Source: Polycladomyces subterraneus
GTDB taxonomy: Bacteria; Bacillota; Bacilli; Thermoactinomycetales; JIR-001
Reading direction: 5' to 3'
Length of the DNA: 46,965 bases
Assembly: GCF_030433435.1 (NCBI RefSeq)
Contig: NZ_JANRHH010000043.1
Coordinates: 1-46,965, forward strand
Below are positions 34,722 to 46,655 of the stretch, in pieces. Positions within the stretch are counted from its first letter, which is position 1, and each line of letters starts with the position of its first letter. The translations under genes and the position numbers were made by a program. Under the pieces are notes generated by a model. It had not been told where the DNA came from and ran no database searches. It worked only from the letters and a program-made list of their open reading frames with translations.

Positions 34722-36263
34722 TTAGTGTTTGAAATGGCGCACGTCGGTAAACACCATCGCGATACCGTGACGGTTGGCCGCCTGGATCGATTCTTCGTCA
34801 CGGATGGACCCGCCGGGTTGGATAATGGCCGTAATCCCTGCGCGGGCAGCTGCTTCCACCGTGTCACTCATCGGGAAGAAGGCATCGGAAGCGAGTACTG
34901 CTCCTTTGGCCAGTTCTCCCGCTTGACGAATGGCGATTTCCGCTGCGCCTACGCGGTTCATCTGACCGGCTCCCACCCCGATCGTCCGGTTGTCGCGTGC
35001 CAATACGATCGCATTGGACTTGACGTGCTTCACCACTTTCCAGGCGAACAACAGTTGCTCCCACTCGTCTTCGGTCGGAATCCGTTCGGTGACCACCCGG
35101 CAATCTTCCCGGGTGATCCGTTTTTGATCTGTCTCCTGCACCAAAAAACCGTCCCCGGCAGTGATCTGTTTCCACGAAGGTTTCCCCGTTGTCGGAGCTT
35201 CCGGCATCTCCAGCAGTCGGAGGTTTTTCTTTTCGCGCAAAATGGCCAAGGCCGGTTCATCAAATCCGGGCGCCAGGATGATTTCCAGGAAAATTTCCCG
35301 CAGCTTCCGGGCCGTCGCTTCGTCCACGGTGCGGTTGAACGCAATAATGCCGCCGAAGATAGAAACCGGATCAGCGTCATGCGCTTTTTGGAAAGCTTCC
35401 GCCACCGTAGAGCCGATTCCGACACCACACGGGTTGGTGTGCTTCACAGCAACCGCTGCCGGTTGATCAAACTCGGACACAATCTCCCAAGCCGCTTGTG
35501 CGTCTTGAATATTGTTGTAGGACAACGCTTTGCCATGAAGCTGCTTCGCAGAAGCGATCCCGAGTGTTGACGGGAGCGGCTGACGGTAAAAGGCCGCCCG
35601 CTGATGGGGGTTTTCACCGTAACGCAGATCCTGCGCTTTTTCAAACGTCACGGTCCAGCGCTCCGGGAACGTTTCTCCCGTCTGCTCGGTGAGGTATCCT
35701 GCAATCAAAGCATCATACGCCGCTGTGTGGCGGAACGCCTTTGCTGCCAACCGCAGGCGGGTCTGCGCGTCCACTTCTCCGTCTTTCTCAATCTGATCCA
35801 GTACGTCGCCGTAGTCGGCCGGATCGACCAGTACAGTGACGAAACGGTGATTTTTGGCGGCTGCGCGCACCATGGACGGTCCGCCGATATCGATGTTTTC
35901 CACGGCCGTTTCAAAATCCGTATCGGGTCGGGAAATAGTTTGTTGGAACGGATACAAATTGACGACCACCAGGTCGAACGGTGTCACCCGGTGTTCCTCC
36001 AGTTGTTTCAGATGCGTCTCATTGTCGCGGATCGCCAACAATCCGGCGTGGATGAGCGGATGCAGGGTTTTGACCCGTCCGTCCAGAATTTCCGGAAAAC
36101 CGGTCACGTCGGATACACCCGTAACCGATACACCTGCTTCTTCCAAAGCGCGCTTTGTTCCCCCTGTGGAGACGATCTCCACACCACGATCGGCAAGACG
36201 GCGGGCCAACTCCACCACACCGGTCTTGTCGGATACGCTGATCAACGCACGTCGGATGGACAT
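34722..36263 (-). CDS. purH: Bifunctional AICAR transformylase / IMP cyclohydrolase PurH
   Basis: Last two steps to IMP. 513 residues. The N-terminal IMP cyclohydrolase domain (about 1-190) begins [21 protein letters not shown] and has [14 protein letters not shown] and [16 protein letters not shown]. The C-terminal transformylase domain has [31 protein letters not shown], the active-site KHTNPCG and [15 protein letters not shown] 36263 follows GGGAGG; its start overlaps the end of purN by 22 bases. Followed immediately by repeat copy C. Confidence 0.97.
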   Translation of the reverse strand: MSIRRALISVSDKTGVVELARRLADRGVEIVSTGGTKRALEEAGVSVTGVSDVTGFPEILDGRVKTLHPLIHAGLLAIRDNETHLKQLEEHRVTPFDLVVVNLYPFQQTISRPDTDFETAVENIDIGGPSMVRAAAKNHRFVTVLVDPADYGDVLDQIEKDGEVDAQTRLRLAAKAFRHTAAYDALIAGYLTEQTGETFPERWTVTFEKAQDLRYGENPHQRAAFYRQPLPSTLGIASAKQLHGKALSYNNIQDAQAAWEIVSEFDQPAAVAVKHTNPCGVGIGSTVAEAFQKAHDADPVSIFGGIIAFNRTVDEATARKLREIFLEIILAPGFDEPALAILREKKNLRLLEMPEAPTTGKPSWKQITAGDGFLVQETDQKRITREDCRVVTERIPTEDEWEQLLFAWKVVKHVKSNAIVLARDNRTIGVGAGQMNRVGAAEIAIRQAGELAKGAVLASDAFFPMSDTVEAAARAGITAIIQPGGSIRDEESIQAANRHGIAMVFTDVRHFKH

Positions 36264-36871
36264 GTTGTTTGCTCCTCCCTTTGCTTCATCAACGCGTCGG
36301 TGTCGATCTCACCCCGGATCAAACGAAGTACTACTTCCGGATACAACCGGTGTTCCACCGTTTGAATCCTGTTTGTCAACGATGTCTCATCGTCCCCGTC
36401 TTTCACGGGTACCGGCTCCTGCGCGAGGATTGGCCCCGTATCCATCCCTTCGTCCACCAGATGAACGGTGACGCCGGTCCATTTGACGCCTTTTTCCAGC
36501 GCTTGTCGAACTGCATCCTTGCCAGGAAACGCCGGCAACAGCGAAGGGTGGATGTTGACGATTCGACCGTAATAGGCCATCAACAGTGTCGGACCGATCA
36601 AACGCATGTATCCGGCCAGCACGATCCAGTCCACGCGATACTCCCGCAACAGGTGAAGGACATCGGCTTCATACGCCGCCTTATCGGGATACGATTTGGG
36701 AACGAACGATCGGGCCGGCACCTTCAACCGAGCTGCCCGCTCCAACGTTTTTGCTCCGGGACGGTCACAGACGAGCAGCACGATCTCACCCGGCCATCCC
36801 TGCTCGCGGGACGCCTGGACCAGTGACTCAAAGTTGGAGCCGCTCCCGGAAGCGAATACGGCGATTCTCAT
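36242..36871 (-). CDS. purN: Phosphoribosylglycinamide formyltransferase PurN
   Basis: Step 3: transfers formyl from 10-formyl-THF to GAR. 209 residues, normal length. [15 protein letters not shown] binds the phosphate. [30 protein letters not shown] (catalytic Asn-His) and [13 protein letters not shown] (catalytic Asp) are present. ATG 36871 overlaps the purM stop and follows GGCGGTGA. A long C-terminal tail rich in charged residues ([12 protein letters not shown]) overlaps the purH start. Confidence 0.96.
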   Translation of the reverse strand: MRIAVFASGSGSNFESLVQASREQGWPGEIVLLVCDRPGAKTLERAARLKVPARSFVPKSYPDKAAYEADVLHLLREYRVDWIVLAGYMRLIGPTLLMAYYGRIVNIHPSLLPAFPGKDAVRQALEKGVKWTGVTVHLVDEGMDTGPILAQEPVPVKDGDDETSLTNRIQTVEHRLYPEVVLRLIRGEIDTDALMKQREEQTTCPSDVR

Positions 36872-37905
36872 GACTCACCGCCTCCGATCCATCGAATCCC
36901 GCCGGCACCTTCCGCGATTCGTCCGATCAGATGGGCTGTTTCCCCCATCTCCTGCAGGACGGACAGCGCTTCTTCCGCCTGATCTGCCGGCAGGATCACG
37001 ACCATGCCGATTCCCATGTTGAATGTTCGGTACGCATCCGTCTCGTTCAGCCGTCCCTCGCGCACAATCCATTCGAACACGGGCGGTACTTCCCACGTGG
37101 AGCGGTCAATCTCGGCCTGGCACCCTTCCGGCAGCACGCGCGGGACGTTTTCGATTAATCCACCGCCGGTGATATGTGCCCCCGCCTTTACCTCAAACCG
37201 TTTCATCAGTTCCAGAAACGGTCGGACGTAGATCTTGGTGGGGGTGAGCAGCACTTCTCCGACAGTGGCCCCGCCCCATGGAACTGTGTCGTGTAAACGA
37301 TCGGGATTTCCCTCCAACAACACTTTGCGAACCAATGAAAAGCCATTGCTGTGAATACCGCTGGAAGCCAGCCCGATCACCACATCACCCGGAACGATGT
37401 TCTCTCCCGTCAACAAACGCTCCCGTTCCACGGCACCCACGCAAAAACCGGCCACATCGTATTCACCTGCGCCGTACATCCCCGGCATTTCCGCCGTTTC
37501 ACCGCCGATCAGCGCGCATCCCGCCTCCTGGCAACCGTCGGCGACCCCTTTGACGATCGCTTCCGCCTGGGCAGGATTCAATTTGCCCGTAGCCAAATAA
37601 TCGAGGAAAAAGAGCGGTTCCGCTCCCTGCACCACCACATCATTGACACACATGGCCACGCAATCGATCCCGATCGTATCATGTTGATCCATCGCAAATG
37701 CGATCTTCAATTTGGTCCCCACACCGTCAGTGGAAGAAACCAACACCGGGTTCCGATAGGAAGGAAGGGAGAAGAGCCCGCCGAAACCGCCCAATCCACC
37801 GATCACTTCGGGTCTCATCGTTCGTTTCACATGAGATTTGATCCGTTCCACTGTTTCATTGCCCGCGTCGATGTCCACACCAGCCGCGCGGTACGCGTCG
37901 CTCAT
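36868..37905 (-). CDS. purM: Phosphoribosylformylglycinamidine cyclo-ligase PurM
   Basis: Step 5: ATP-dependent closure of FGAM to AIR. 345 residues. Begins [20 protein letters not shown], as usual; also [23 protein letters not shown] (ATP-binding), [37 protein letters not shown] and [22 protein letters not shown] 37905 overlaps the purF stop; GGAGGGAG lies 5 bases upstream. Confidence 0.97.
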   Translation of the reverse strand: MSDAYRAAGVDIDAGNETVERIKSHVKRTMRPEVIGGLGGFGGLFSLPSYRNPVLVSSTDGVGTKLKIAFAMDQHDTIGIDCVAMCVNDVVVQGAEPLFFLDYLATGKLNPAQAEAIVKGVADGCQEAGCALIGGETAEMPGMYGAGEYDVAGFCVGAVERERLLTGENIVPGDVVIGLASSGIHSNGFSLVRKVLLEGNPDRLHDTVPWGGATVGEVLLTPTKIYVRPFLELMKRFEVKAGAHITGGGLIENVPRVLPEGCQAEIDRSTWEVPPVFEWIVREGRLNETDAYRTFNMGIGMVVILPADQAEEALSVLQEMGETAHLIGRIAEGAGGIRWIGGGES

Positions 37906-39317
37906 CGCTCTCCCTCCAATACCAGACTCTCCTCTACCAGCGTAGGATAGTTCCCGTCAAAACAGGCCAGGCAATGTCCACGATCGGGTTCCCCGGTCGG
38001 GCGACCGATCGCTTCCAGCATGCCCTCCTTGCTCAGGAACACGAGACTGTCCGCCCCGATCAATTGGCGGATCTCCTCGACGGAGTGAGAGGCAGCGATC
38101 AACTGTTTCCGATCCGAAGTGTCGATTCCATAGTAACAGGGGAATCGCACCGGTGGAGAGCTGATGCGCACATGCACTTCTGTCGCTCCTGCTTCGCGTA
38201 GAAGATTGACGATCTGTCGGCTGGTCGTCCCGCGAACGAGCGAGTCATCCACCATGACGACTCGTTTGCCTTCCACCACTTTGCGGACAGCGCTCAACTT
38301 CATCTTGACGCCCTGCTCCCGCAATTCCTGACTCGGCTGAATGAAGGTACGGCCTACATACCGGTTTTTGATCAGGCCCAATTCATACGGGATCCCCGTC
38401 GCTTCCGCATACCCGATCGCCGCGGAAATGCTGGAGTCCGGCACACCGGTGACCACATCGGCTTCGACCGGGGCTTCCTTGGCCAGTTGTTGACCGAGTC
38501 GTTTCCTTGCGGCATGCACGTTGATACCGCTGATGTCGCTGTCCGGGCGGGCAAAGTAAATGTATTCAAACGAGCAGACCGCTCGCCGTGCCGGTGGGGT
38601 AAACCGGTCAACACGCATCCCTTCGGCGTCGACGATCAGCATCTCACCCGGTTCGACCTCTCGCACATATTCCGCACCGATCACGTCCAATGCGCACGTC
38701 TCGGAAGCAAACACGATCGCATCCCCCAGCCGTCCCAAGGAGAGCGGACGCAATCCATGAGGATCAGATGCGGCAATCAATTGATCATTGGTTAAAATCA
38801 ACAGGGCAAACCCGCCCACTACCTGATTCAATGCTTCCTTGACTGCATCCACCAGATTGGTATGGCGGGAACGGGCGATCAGATGGGGAATCACTTCCGT
38901 ATCGGTCGTCGTCTGGAATATGGAACCTTCCCGCTCCAATGCCCTGCGCAACCGTTGTGAGTTAACCAGGTTGCCGTTGGTGCACAACGCCAGCTCACCC
39001 GCTACATAGTTGAACACCAGCGGTTGAGCATTATTGATCCCGCTTTCGCCGGTGGTGGAGTAACGAACATGACCGATCGCCGTGTGCCCCGTCAATTTGG
39101 ACAGCACATCCCCTTGGAACACCTCGGTCACCAGTCCCATCCCCCGGTGATGGCGAAACTTGGTCCCATCGGTCGTAACGATGCCGGCGCTTTCCTGCCC
39201 GCGATGCTGGAGTGCGTGCAAACCGTAATACGTCAATTGCGCTGCCGATGGATGACCGATGACGGCAAACACCCCGCACTCCTCTTTCAGTTCGTCGAAG
39301 ATGCATTCATCGCGCAT
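37902..39317 (-). CDS. purF: Glutamine PRPP amidotransferase PurF
   Basis: First committed step: PRPP + glutamine to phosphoribosylamine. About 471 residues. ATG 39317 is chosen (GGAG at 8 bases), giving a 13-residue propeptide before the catalytic Cys14 (EECGVF), as in the B. subtilis type. [16 protein letters not shown] marks the Ntn glutaminase domain. The PRPP motif is [18 protein letters not shown]. Cysteines in [16 protein letters not shown] and GHCLACF match the ligands of the oxygen-sensitive 4Fe-4S cluster of the Bacillus enzyme. It overlaps purL by 31 bases. Confidence 0.97.
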   Translation of the reverse strand: MRDECIFDELKEECGVFAVIGHPSAAQLTYYGLHALQHRGQESAGIVTTDGTKFRHHRGMGLVTEVFQGDVLSKLTGHTAIGHVRYSTTGESGINNAQPLVFNYVAGELALCTNGNLVNSQRLRRALEREGSIFQTTTDTEVIPHLIARSRHTNLVDAVKEALNQVVGGFALLILTNDQLIAASDPHGLRPLSLGRLGDAIVFASETCALDVIGAEYVREVEPGEMLIVDAEGMRVDRFTPPARRAVCSFEYIYFARPDSDISGINVHAARKRLGQQLAKEAPVEADVVTGVPDSSISAAIGYAEATGIPYELGLIKNRYVGRTFIQPSQELREQGVKMKLSAVRKVVEGKRVVMVDDSLVRGTTSRQIVNLLREAGATEVHVRISSPPVRFPCYYGIDTSDRKQLIAASHSVEEIRQLIGADSLVFLSKEGMLEAIGRPTGEPDRGHCLACFDGNYPTLVEESLVLEGER

Positions 39318-41551
39318 GGTATCGCTCCTTCCCATACAGCGGCCAACTCGGCCACCGACACATCCATCGCCTGCACATCGTTGACCGTCACCCGCAACTG
39401 GTCACCACCGACCCGACCGATGCGCTGGAGGGGTACGCCGTATTCGTCGGCCAGCGATGTCAATGCGGATGCATGGTCCTCAGACACACTAAGCAACACA
39501 CGGGACTGACTTTCACTGAACAGGAACGTTGTCACCGACAGCGTTGTAGCGATCTCTACTTGCGCACCGCGATTGCCGCTGATGCAGGATTCAGCCAGGG
39601 CCACGGCCAATCCGCCTTCGGACAGATCGTGTGCCGAAGCCACCCAACCTTGTCGGATCGCTGCCAAGGTGAAGTCTTGCACCCGTTTTTCCTTTTCCAG
39701 ATCGATGCGCGGCGGACGTCCGGCGATGCGGCCCGTCACCACCTTCTGCAGTTCACTGCCGCCCAATTCATCCAACGTCTCTCCCACCAGGTAGATCACA
39801 TGGCCGTCTTCTTTGAACGCTTGCGTGGTGATGTGCTCCCGTTTTTCGATCAACCCGACCATGCCGACCACGGGAGTGGGCAATACCGCTTGACCATTGC
39901 TTTCGTTGTACAGACTGACGTTGCCCCCGATCACTGGCGTGTTCAGCGCACGGCATGCTGCGCTCATCCCGTCGATCGCCCGGGACATTTGCCAGTAGAT
40001 TTCCGGTTTTTCCGGGTTGCCGAAGTTCAGGCAGTCCGTAATCCCGATTGGCTCTGCACCGGAGCAGACCACGTTGCGTGCCGCTTCAGCCACGGCGATG
40101 GCCCCGCCCTGTTCGGGATCGAGATAGACATAACGACCGTTGGCATCCGTGCACATGGCCAACGCTTTCTCCGTACCGCGCAGTATGATCACCGCCGCAT
40201 CCGATCCCGGACGTACTGCGGTGGAGGTGCGTACCATGTGATCGTATTGGCGGTAGATCCACTTCTTGCTTGCCACCGTCGGAGATGCCAGCACCCGTTT
40301 CACGGCATCTTGCGGATCAATGTCCTTCAGTTCGGCACTGGTGTCGAAATCAGCAAAGCTACGATAATATTCCGGCTCTCGTGCTTCTCGTACGTACACG
40401 GGCGCGTCATCCACCAACGTTTTCACCGGGATATCGGCCACCCACTCATCCCGATGGCGCAGGCGCAGACGGCCGTCATCCGTCACGCGGCCGATCACAG
40501 CGGAGTTGAGACCCCACTTGTCGAACACGCGCTTCACTTCTTCTTCGCGCCCTTTTTCCACGACCAGCAACATGCGCTCCTGCGATTCGGACAGCATGAT
40601 CTCATACGGTGTCATGCCGGCTTCGCGCTGGGGAACCCGATCCAAATCCAGTTCCATCCCGCATCCGCCTTTGGCAGCCATTTCGGAGCTGGAGCAGGTC
40701 AACCCGGCCGCCCCCATGTCCTGGATGCCGATCAGGATACCCATTTCCACCAATTCCATGCAGGCTTCCAACAGAAGCTTCTCCATAAAGGGGTCGCCCA
40801 CTTGCACGGACGGACGCTTCTCCTCCGATTCCTCGCTCAGTTCCTCGGATGCAAACGTGGCACCGTGGATGCCATCGCGTCCCGTGCTGGCACCGACATA
40901 AATCACCGGGTTGCCGACGCCTTTGGCCACCCCTTTTTGCAAATGCTCATGAGGCAGAATACCAACACACATCGCGTTGACCAACGGATTGCCTTCGTAC
41001 CGCTCATCAAACGCCACTTCGCCACCCACCGTCGGAATCCCGATCGAGTTGCCGTAATTCGCAATCCCCGCCACCACACGTTCCAACAGGTACCGTACGC
41101 GTGGGGAGCTCAATTCACCGAAGCGGAGCGAATTGAGCAACGCCACTGGACGGGCGCCCATCGAAAACACGTCGCGGATGATGCCGCCCACTCCGGTCGC
41201 CGCACCCTGGAATGGCTCGATGGCAGATGGATGGTTGTGGCTTTCAATCTTAAACACCACTGCCTGCCCGTCACCGATATCAATCACGCCGGCTCCTTCA
41301 CCAGGTCCCTGCAACACTCGCGGCCCCTCTGTGGGAAAACGGCGCAGCAAAGGCTTGGAGTTTTTGTAACTGCAGTGTTCCGACCACATCACACTGTAAA
41401 TGCCCGTTTCCGTCCAGTTGGGCAGACGCCCCAAATGGCCGATCACCTGCTCATACTCCTCTTCAGTTAAGCCCATTTCCCGATACAGTTTTTGATCCCG
41501 AATCATCTCGGGCGTCGGTTCCGACACCTTCGTCGTCTGTTCAAGCCGCAC
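39287..41551 (-). CDS. purL: FGAM synthase subunit PurL (small type)
   Basis: Step 4: ATP-dependent amidation of FGAR, using ammonia from PurQ. About 754 residues, the small PurL form that works with PurS and PurQ. GTG 41551 follows GGGAGGAG by 7 bases and overlaps the end of purQ; the open frame runs 24 codons further without a site. Signatures: [60 protein letters not shown] and [18 protein letters not shown] 665-codon open frame on the opposite strand is only its shadow. Confidence 0.97.
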   Translation of the reverse strand: MRLEQTTKVSEPTPEMIRDQKLYREMGLTEEEYEQVIGHLGRLPNWTETGIYSVMWSEHCSYKNSKPLLRRFPTEGPRVLQGPGEGAGVIDIGDGQAVVFKIESHNHPSAIEPFQGAATGVGGIIRDVFSMGARPVALLNSLRFGELSSPRVRYLLERVVAGIANYGNSIGIPTVGGEVAFDERYEGNPLVNAMCVGILPHEHLQKGVAKGVGNPVIYVGASTGRDGIHGATFASEELSEESEEKRPSVQVGDPFMEKLLLEACMELVEMGILIGIQDMGAAGLTCSSSEMAAKGGCGMELDLDRVPQREAGMTPYEIMLSESQERMLLVVEKGREEEVKRVFDKWGLNSAVIGRVTDDGRLRLRHRDEWVADIPVKTLVDDAPVYVREAREPEYYRSFADFDTSAELKDIDPQDAVKRVLASPTVASKKWIYRQYDHMVRTSTAVRPGSDAAVIILRGTEKALAMCTDANGRYVYLDPEQGGAIAVAEAARNVVCSGAEPIGITDCLNFGNPEKPEIYWQMSRAIDGMSAACRALNTPVIGGNVSLYNESNGQAVLPTPVVGMVGLIEKREHITTQAFKEDGHVIYLVGETLDELGGSELQKVVTGRIAGRPPRIDLEKEKRVQDFTLAAIRQGWVASAHDLSEGGLAVALAESCISGNRGAQVEIATTLSVTTFLFSESQSRVLLSVSEDHASALTSLADEYGVPLQRIGRVGGDQLRVTVNDVQAMDVSVAELAAVWEGAIPCAMNASSTN

Positions 41552-42224
41552 CGTGATTCTCCTCCCAGTAAGCCAGCATCGAAGTGAAGAAACGCACACC
41601 GTCCACCGATCCCAACCAATCATGCACCGCCCGTTCCGGGTGGGGCATCATGCCGAGCACATTGCCTCGCCGGTTGACGATCCCGGCAATGTCGTCGACC
41701 GATCCGTTCGGATTTTCCCCGGTATAACGGAACACGATTTGGTTGTGTTGTTTCAACTCCGCCAATGTCTCCTCGTCACAGTAATAGTTGCCTTCGCCGT
41801 GCGCGATCGGAATGTGGATGATTTCTCCTTCCCGGTAGTCCCGTGTAAAAGGCAATTCGGCGTTTTCCACCCGGAGCGGTTGGATGTCACAACGGAATTG
41901 CAGGTGGTCGTTGCGCCGCATCGCGCCCGGCAGCAAACCTGCTTCCAACAAAATCTGAAACCCGTTGCAAATGCCGACGACCAATTTACCCCATTCGGCC
42001 GCTTCCATTACACTGTCCATCACTGGAGAAAAGCGCGCCAGTGCACCCGTACGCAGATAATCGCCGTAAGAAAAGCCGCCGGGAAGAATAATCGCATCAT
42101 ATTTGCTCAAACTCCGTTCTTGGTGCCATACCGGTTCGACTGGAACGCCCAGCACATCTTCGACCGCTCTCAAACAGTCCACGTCACAATTGGAACCGGG
42201 AAACACCGGAACCGCAAAGCGCAT
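41541..42224 (-). CDS. purQ: FGAM synthase glutaminase subunit PurQ
   Basis: Class I glutamine amidotransferase supplying ammonia to PurL. 227 residues. Begins [16 protein letters not shown]; nucleophile Cys in [21 protein letters not shown]; His and Glu are in the C-terminal MMPHPERAV segment. [16 protein letters not shown] is also typical. ATG 42224 follows GGAGG and overlaps the purS stop. It overlaps purL at its 3' end, so purS, purQ and purL should be made together for a 2:1:1-type complex. Confidence 0.97.
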   Translation of the reverse strand: MRFAVPVFPGSNCDVDCLRAVEDVLGVPVEPVWHQERSLSKYDAIILPGGFSYGDYLRTGALARFSPVMDSVMEAAEWGKLVVGICNGFQILLEAGLLPGAMRRNDHLQFRCDIQPLRVENAELPFTRDYREGEIIHIPIAHGEGNYYCDEETLAELKQHNQIVFRYTGENPNGSVDDIAGIVNRRGNVLGMMPHPERAVHDWLGSVDGVRFFTSMLAYWEENHGAA

Positions 42225-42475
42225 CAGGCTCCCTCCTCCAGCTCGAACGTGTAATTTTCGATCACCGGATTGGCCAGCAGCTTGTCGCACATGGCCGCCA
42301 CGCGGGCTTCCGCTTCCGCCCGGTTGTCGGTGTTGAGCCACACTTCCATCCGTTTCCCGATACGGACCTCCGTCACCTCTTCAAACCCAAGCGAGTGGAG
42401 CGAGCCTTTGACCGCACTTCCCTGTGGATCGAGCACACTCGGTTTCAACATAACTACAATTGTCGCTTTGATCAT
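42224..42475 (-). CDS. purS: FGAM synthase subunit PurS
   Basis: Small 83-residue bridging subunit that couples PurQ and Pur[42 protein letters not shown] is the typical N-terminal half, and [11 protein letters not shown] the end. ATG 42475 follows GGAGGGG; its start overlaps the purC stop and its own stop overlaps the purQ start. Confidence 0.95.
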   Translation of the reverse strand: MIKATIVVMLKPSVLDPQGSAVKGSLHSLGFEEVTEVRIGKRMEVWLNTDNRAEAEARVAAMCDKLLANPVIENYTFELEEGA

Positions 42476-43188
42476 GGTGTTGTCCCCTCCAACCGGTTCC
42501 AGATTTCCCGATACGCCTCCACCACATCGCCCAAATCGCGGCGGAAGCGGTCCTTGTCCAATACTTTGCCCGTCTTCACATCCCAGAAACGGCACGTATC
42601 CGGCGAGATTTCATCTGCCAAGATCAAACGCCCGTCCGGATCGATCCCGAATTCCAGTTTGAAATCGACCAACGTCACCCCGAGCTCCCGCATCTTTTTG
42701 CCCAACAAGTCGTTCACCTGCAAGGCGATGCGTTTCATCTCCTCACGTTGCTCGGCAGTGGCCAATCCCAGCACATCGATATGATCTTCCGTGACCAAGG
42801 GATCCTTCAAATCATCGTTTTTGTAGTAAAACTCGACGATCGGGCGCGGCAACATGCGGCCTTCCTCCAATCCCAACCGTTTGGCCATGCTACCGGCCGC
42901 ACGGTTGCGCACCACCACCTCCAGCGGTACGATGGTGACTTTTCGGACCCATTGTTCGGTCGGGGAGACTTCCTGAAGGAAGTGGTTGTCCACGCCGTTT
43001 TCGCGCAAGTACCGGAAAAAGAATGCAGCGATGCGGTTGTTCATCTCCCCCTTGCCGGCCAGTTGCGCTTTTTTCTCCCCGTTGAAAGCGGTGGCGTCAT
43101 CTTTGTACTCCACCCACAACACGTTCGGATCATCCGTCTGATATAGTTTTTTGGCTTTTCCTTCGTACAGCAGGTCTCCCCGATTCAT
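42472..43188 (-). CDS. purC: SAICAR synthase PurC
   Basis: Condenses CAIR with aspartate, using ATP, to SAICAR. 238 residues. Signatures: LLYEGKAKKLYQTDDPNVLWVEYKDDATAFNGEKK, VPLEVVVRNRAAGSMAKRLG and LADEISPDTCRFWD. ATG 43188 follows AAGGAGAG; the open frame continues 87 codons upstream into the purB-purC spacer without a site. The 107-base spacer to purB shows no clear signal. Confidence 0.97.
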   Translation of the reverse strand: MNRGDLLYEGKAKKLYQTDDPNVLWVEYKDDATAFNGEKKAQLAGKGEMNNRIAAFFFRYLRENGVDNHFLQEVSPTEQWVRKVTIVPLEVVVRNRAAGSMAKRLGLEEGRMLPRPIVEFYYKNDDLKDPLVTEDHIDVLGLATAEQREEMKRIALQVNDLLGKKMRELGVTLVDFKLEFGIDPDGRLILADEISPDTCRFWDVKTGKVLDKDRFRRDLGDVVEAYREIWNRLEGTTP

Positions 43189-43295
43189 GTTCGGTCTCTC
43201 CTTTTCCGCATTTCCCGATTCATCGATCCGTTTTGTCGGAATGTTCCCGAGCAGGTTCATCTTTCTCATGGGCAAATCGTTCAGCCGGCCTAACT

Positions 43296-44594
43296 TCATT
43301 CCACCAAACCCAACCGACGGAAAATGGTGTCCACATGCTTCAAGTGATGACGATAGTCGAAGCAATCTGCAATTTCTTCTGGCGACAACGTGCGCGTGAT
43401 CAATTCGTCGCTTTCCACCAGCCCGCGGAAGGGACGTTGTTCCTCCCATGCCTGCATGGCCAGCTTTTGCACGCGGTCATAGGCTTCTTCCCGCTTCAGT
43501 CCCTTGTCGATCAGAGAGAGCAGGACGCGTTGCGAATAAATCAGTCCATAGGTGGCTTCCATATTCCGTTTCATGTTGTCCGGTAGCACCGTCAGTTCTT
43601 CCACGATTCCCGCAAACCGTCGCAACATGTAATTGAGCAGCGTCGTTGCATCCGGCAGAATGATGCGCTCCACGGACGAGTGGGAAATATCCCGCTCATG
43701 CCAGAGCGGCACGTTTTCGTAGGCCGACAGCATATGTCCGCGGATGACACGGGACAAACCGGTGATATTTTCCGATCCGACCGGGTTACGCTTGTGCGGC
43801 ATCGCCGAGGAACCTTTTTGACCTTTTTTGAAGGCTTCCTCCACTTCGCGAATCTCGCTTTTCTGCAGACCCCGAATTTCCACCGCAAATTTCTCCAGCG
43901 ACGTGGCGATCAAGGCCAGTGTCGCCATATATTCCGCATGACGGTCCCGCTGCAGGGTCTGTGTAGAGATCGGTGCCGGTTTCAACCCCAATTTGTCGCA
44001 GACATACTGTTCCACAAACGGGTCGATATTGGCGTAGGTACCAACGGCGCCGGAGATTTTGCCGACCCGCACCTCTTCCATCGCCTGCACGAAACGGTCG
44101 CGGTTACGCTTCATCTCGGCATACCACAGCGCCATTTTCAGTCCGAATGTGGTGGGTTCCGCGTGTACTCCATGCGTCCGTCCCATCATGACAGTCTCTT
44201 TATGTTCCAGCGCTTTCCTTTTCAAGACATCGAGAAAATGATCGATATCCTTCAGCAGGATGTGGTTGGCTTGTAGCAGCAGATAGGAAAGAGCCGTGTC
44301 CACCACATCGGTGGAGGTCAATCCATAATGAACCCATTTGGATTCGGGCCCCAACGTTTCCGCGACCGCACGGGTGAACGCCACCACATCATGACGGGTA
44401 TCCTGCTCAATCTCCAGAATACGTCCGATGTCGATCCGGGCGTTTTGCCGGATTTTCTCTACATCCTCTTTGGGAATGACGCCCAATTCCGCCCAGGCCT
44501 CACACGCCAAAATCTCCACTTCCAGCCATGCGCGGTATCGGTTTTCATCGTTCCAGATTTCCTTCATTTCCGGTCGTGTGTATCGTTCAATCAC
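43296..44594 (-). CDS. purB: Adenylosuccinate lyase PurB
   Basis: Fumarate-releasing lyase acting on both SAICAR and adenylosuccinate. 432 residues. [27 protein letters not shown] start, [28 protein letters not shown] and the superfamily signature [19 protein letters not shown] are all present. GTG 44594 follows GGAGAGG by about 8 bases. It is separated from purK by an unusually long 203-base spacer with inverted repeats. Confidence 0.97.
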   Translation of the reverse strand: MIERYTRPEMKEIWNDENRYRAWLEVEILACEAWAELGVIPKEDVEKIRQNARIDIGRILEIEQDTRHDVVAFTRAVAETLGPESKWVHYGLTSTDVVDTALSYLLLQANHILLKDIDHFLDVLKRKALEHKETVMMGRTHGVHAEPTTFGLKMALWYAEMKRNRDRFVQAMEEVRVGKISGAVGTYANIDPFVEQYVCDKLGLKPAPISTQTLQRDRHAEYMATLALIATSLEKFAVEIRGLQKSEIREVEEAFKKGQKGSSAMPHKRNPVGSENITGLSRVIRGHMLSAYENVPLWHERDISHSSVERIILPDATTLLNYMLRRFAGIVEELTVLPDNMKRNMEATYGLIYSQRVLLSLIDKGLKREEAYDRVQKLAMQAWEEQRPFRGLVESDELITRTLSPEEIADCFDYRHHLKHVDTIFRRLGLVE

Positions 44595-44797
44595 AGCATT
44601 CCCTCTCCTTCAACAACGACTCGATGATCCGTTTTGATCGGGCTGTGCACCCCATTTCCCACTCAATCCCATCGGGAATGAGCAGGTTCTGTGTGGAGCT
44701 GAAGACGGAAAATCGTAACTCACGTCCTTGTGAACAACCTGGAAATTGGTTAACCCTTCCTTAGGTCAAGCTCCACCCTCACCGTTCTCAGTAAGGG
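44595..44797 (-). other. Structured purK-purB intercistronic spacer
   Basis: No gene. On the minus strand TTAACCCTT overlapping the purK stop (44800-44792) pairs with AAGGGTTAA near 44750. A second hairpin, CTCATTCCC/GGGATTGAG, lies near 44664-44684. A 38-codon frame (GTG in AAGGACGTG) is too weak to call. Faint similarity to the dispersed repeat (CTTGACCTA, as in copy C) is not enough to assign it. Confidence 0.4.
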
Positions 44798-45979
44798 TTA
44801 AATGTTCTCGAACCTGACCATGTCTTCGTCTTCCCAAATACCGAGCTGTTGAACCGTTCCCCACGCTTCTGCCAGCGACTCGCCCAATACGGTGACGTGA
44901 CCCATTTTGCGTCCGGGTTTCGCCTCTTTTTTCCCGTACAGATGCACCTTCACATTGTCAGGTAAGGTCGGAATCCGCTGCATCAACGGCTCCACATGCT
45001 CCCCCAGTATGTTGACCATCACGGCCGGGGTTAACAAGCGAGGCGAGCCCAACGGCAGCCCGCAAATCGCCCGCAGAAACTGCTCAAACTGCGAAGTTGC
45101 GCAAGCATCGTACGTAAAATGTCCGGAGTTGTGCGGACGCGGGGCCAACTCGTTCACCAGCAATTGTCCGTCCTCCAAGAGGAACATTTCCACTGCGCAA
45201 AGTCCCGTTATTTCCAGTTTCTCCGCTACATCGCGGGCCAGCCGTTCGGCACGGGCGGCGATGCGTTCGTAGACCGGCGCAGGTGCCAGCGTCGCGTGCA
45301 AAATATGATGGCGGTGAATGTTTTCCACCACAGGGAATGTGGCAATCTGGCCATGGATATTTCGTGCCACCACCACCGACAATTCTTTGATAAACGGGAC
45401 AAACTGTTCCAGAATGCAGGGTTCCCACGGACGGGACAGCGACTGCCAAGCGGGCTCCACGTCTTCTACCCCGCGCAAAATTCGCTGACCTTTCCCGTCG
45501 TATCCGCCCGTGACCGTCTTCAGCACACACGGATACCCCAACTCTGCAGCGGCGTCACGCAATTGCTTCGCGTCGTGGACCACCCGAAATGCGGCGACGG
45601 GAATGCCGCAAGCGTCCAGCGTCACTTTTTCCCGTATCCGATGCTGGGTGATTTCCAGCAGCCGACTGCCTTGTGGGACAAAAACTTTTTGCTCCAACCG
45701 TTTGACCACTTCAGGATCGATGTTTTCAAATTCGTATGCAACCACGTCCGACCATTCGCCCAACTGCTCTGCGGCAAGAACATCATGATACCCGGCGGCG
45801 AAGTGGTGGTCTGACACTTGGCTGCCAGGACAATCTGGCGAGGGATCCAGCGTGACGAAACGATATCCCAACTTTCGCCCCTCGAGGATCACCATACGTC
45901 CCAATTGACCGCCGCCCAAAATACCCACAGTGCTTCCCGGCAACAATACGGTTGGCGGTTTGACTTGCAGTTCCATCAT
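44798..45979 (-). CDS. purK: N5-carboxyaminoimidazole ribonucleotide synthase PurK
   Basis: ATP-grasp enzyme converting AIR + bicarbonate to N5-CAIR. 393 residues. [26 protein letters not shown] is the N-terminal signature; [36 protein letters not shown] and [16 protein letters not shown] follow. ATG 45979 has AGGTGA upstream and overlaps the purE stop by four bases. Confidence 0.97.
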   Translation of the reverse strand: MMELQVKPPTVLLPGSTVGILGGGQLGRMVILEGRKLGYRFVTLDPSPDCPGSQVSDHHFAAGYHDVLAAEQLGEWSDVVAYEFENIDPEVVKRLEQKVFVPQGSRLLEITQHRIREKVTLDACGIPVAAFRVVHDAKQLRDAAAELGYPCVLKTVTGGYDGKGQRILRGVEDVEPAWQSLSRPWEPCILEQFVPFIKELSVVVARNIHGQIATFPVVENIHRHHILHATLAPAPVYERIAARAERLARDVAEKLEITGLCAVEMFLLEDGQLLVNELAPRPHNSGHFTYDACATSQFEQFLRAICGLPLGSPRLLTPAVMVNILGEHVEPLMQRIPTLPDNVKVHLYGKKEAKPGRKMGHVTVLGESLAEAWGTVQQLGIWEDEDMVRFENI

Positions 45980-46464
45980 GTCAGCTCACCTGATTCGATG
46001 ACTTGTTGACGGATCCGAATCCGCCGTTGTTTTAAGCGTTCTCGAATGTTAGGGTCCCCTATTCCCAGCATTTCCGCCGCGAGCAAACCGGCGTTCACCG
46101 CGCCGCTCTCCCCGATCGCCACGGTTGCCACTGGTACGCCGCCCGGCATCTGGACGATCGACAACAGGGAATCCAAACCGTTCAGTGACGAAGATTTGAC
46201 TGGGACACCAATCACAGGCAATACCGTTTTAGACGCGACCATTCCCGGCAAATGGGCCGCACCGCCCGCCCCAGCAATGATCACCTCGATTCCGCGCTCC
46301 TCCGCCTCTTCCGCATAGGCAAACATCTCATCCGGCGTCCGATGCGCGGAAACGACACGTGCCTCATAGGGGATGTCCAATTCCTCCAATACTTCGCAAG
46401 CCCGCTTCATTGTGGGCCAATCCGACGTGCTTCCCATGATTACGCCGACACGTGGTTGATTCAT
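45976..46464 (-). CDS. purE: N5-CAIR mutase PurE
   Basis: Converts N5-CAIR to CAIR. 162 residues, class I Pur[40 protein letters not shown] is the substrate-binding N terminus, followed by [16 protein letters not shown] and [30 protein letters not shown] 46464 follows GAGGAG at 7 bases. First gene of the operon, behind PurBox, promoter, riboswitch and terminator. Confidence 0.97.
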   Translation of the reverse strand: MNQPRVGVIMGSTSDWPTMKRACEVLEELDIPYEARVVSAHRTPDEMFAYAEEAEERGIEVIIAGAGGAAHLPGMVASKTVLPVIGVPVKSSSLNGLDSLLSIVQMPGGVPVATVAIGESGAVNAGLLAAEMLGIGDPNIRERLKQRRIRIRQQVIESGELT

Positions 46465-46496
46465 GGCACAACTCCTCTACATCGAGAATCTATCCA

Positions 46497-46545
46497 AGAA
46501 AAAATCCGAACGCAGATATTCCCCCAGGAAAAATCTGCCGTTCGG
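46497..46545 (-). terminator. Riboswitch-controlled terminator
   Basis: On the minus strand CCGAACGGCAGA (46545-46534) pairs with TCTGCGTTCGG (46516-46506), one bulge, then a run of six Ts, between aptamer and purE. Typical OFF-switch expression platform. Confidence 0.88.
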
Positions 46546-46564
46546 AGGACACACCGAAGGAAGA

Positions 46565-46641
46565 TTTTTCCCATAGTCCGGAAATTTACGGTTTCCGGGT
46601 AGAGACACTCGAGCCATATTCCCGAGCATATATGAGAAAAA
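46565..46641 (-). ncRNA. Purine riboswitch aptamer (guanine class)
   Basis: Read on the minus strand: P1 strands TTTTTCTCATA (46641-46631) and TATGGGAAAAA (46575-46565) enclose the conserved core. That core has CGGGAATATGG, loop-joining GTGTCTCTACC, ACCGTAAAT and GACTATGG. The C in GACTATGG is the specificity base of guanine/hypoxanthine aptamers (U in adenine ones). Binding should favour the downstream terminator and shut off the pur operon. Confidence 0.92.
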
Positions 46642-46655
46642 TCACATGCAGTATC

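Noticed and set aside
39473-41470. 665-codon open frame on the plus strand
   Set aside because: Lies wholly antisense to purL, whose family motifs are clear; its protein is His/Arg-rich and matches nothing I know. It is a shadow frame caused by codon bias.
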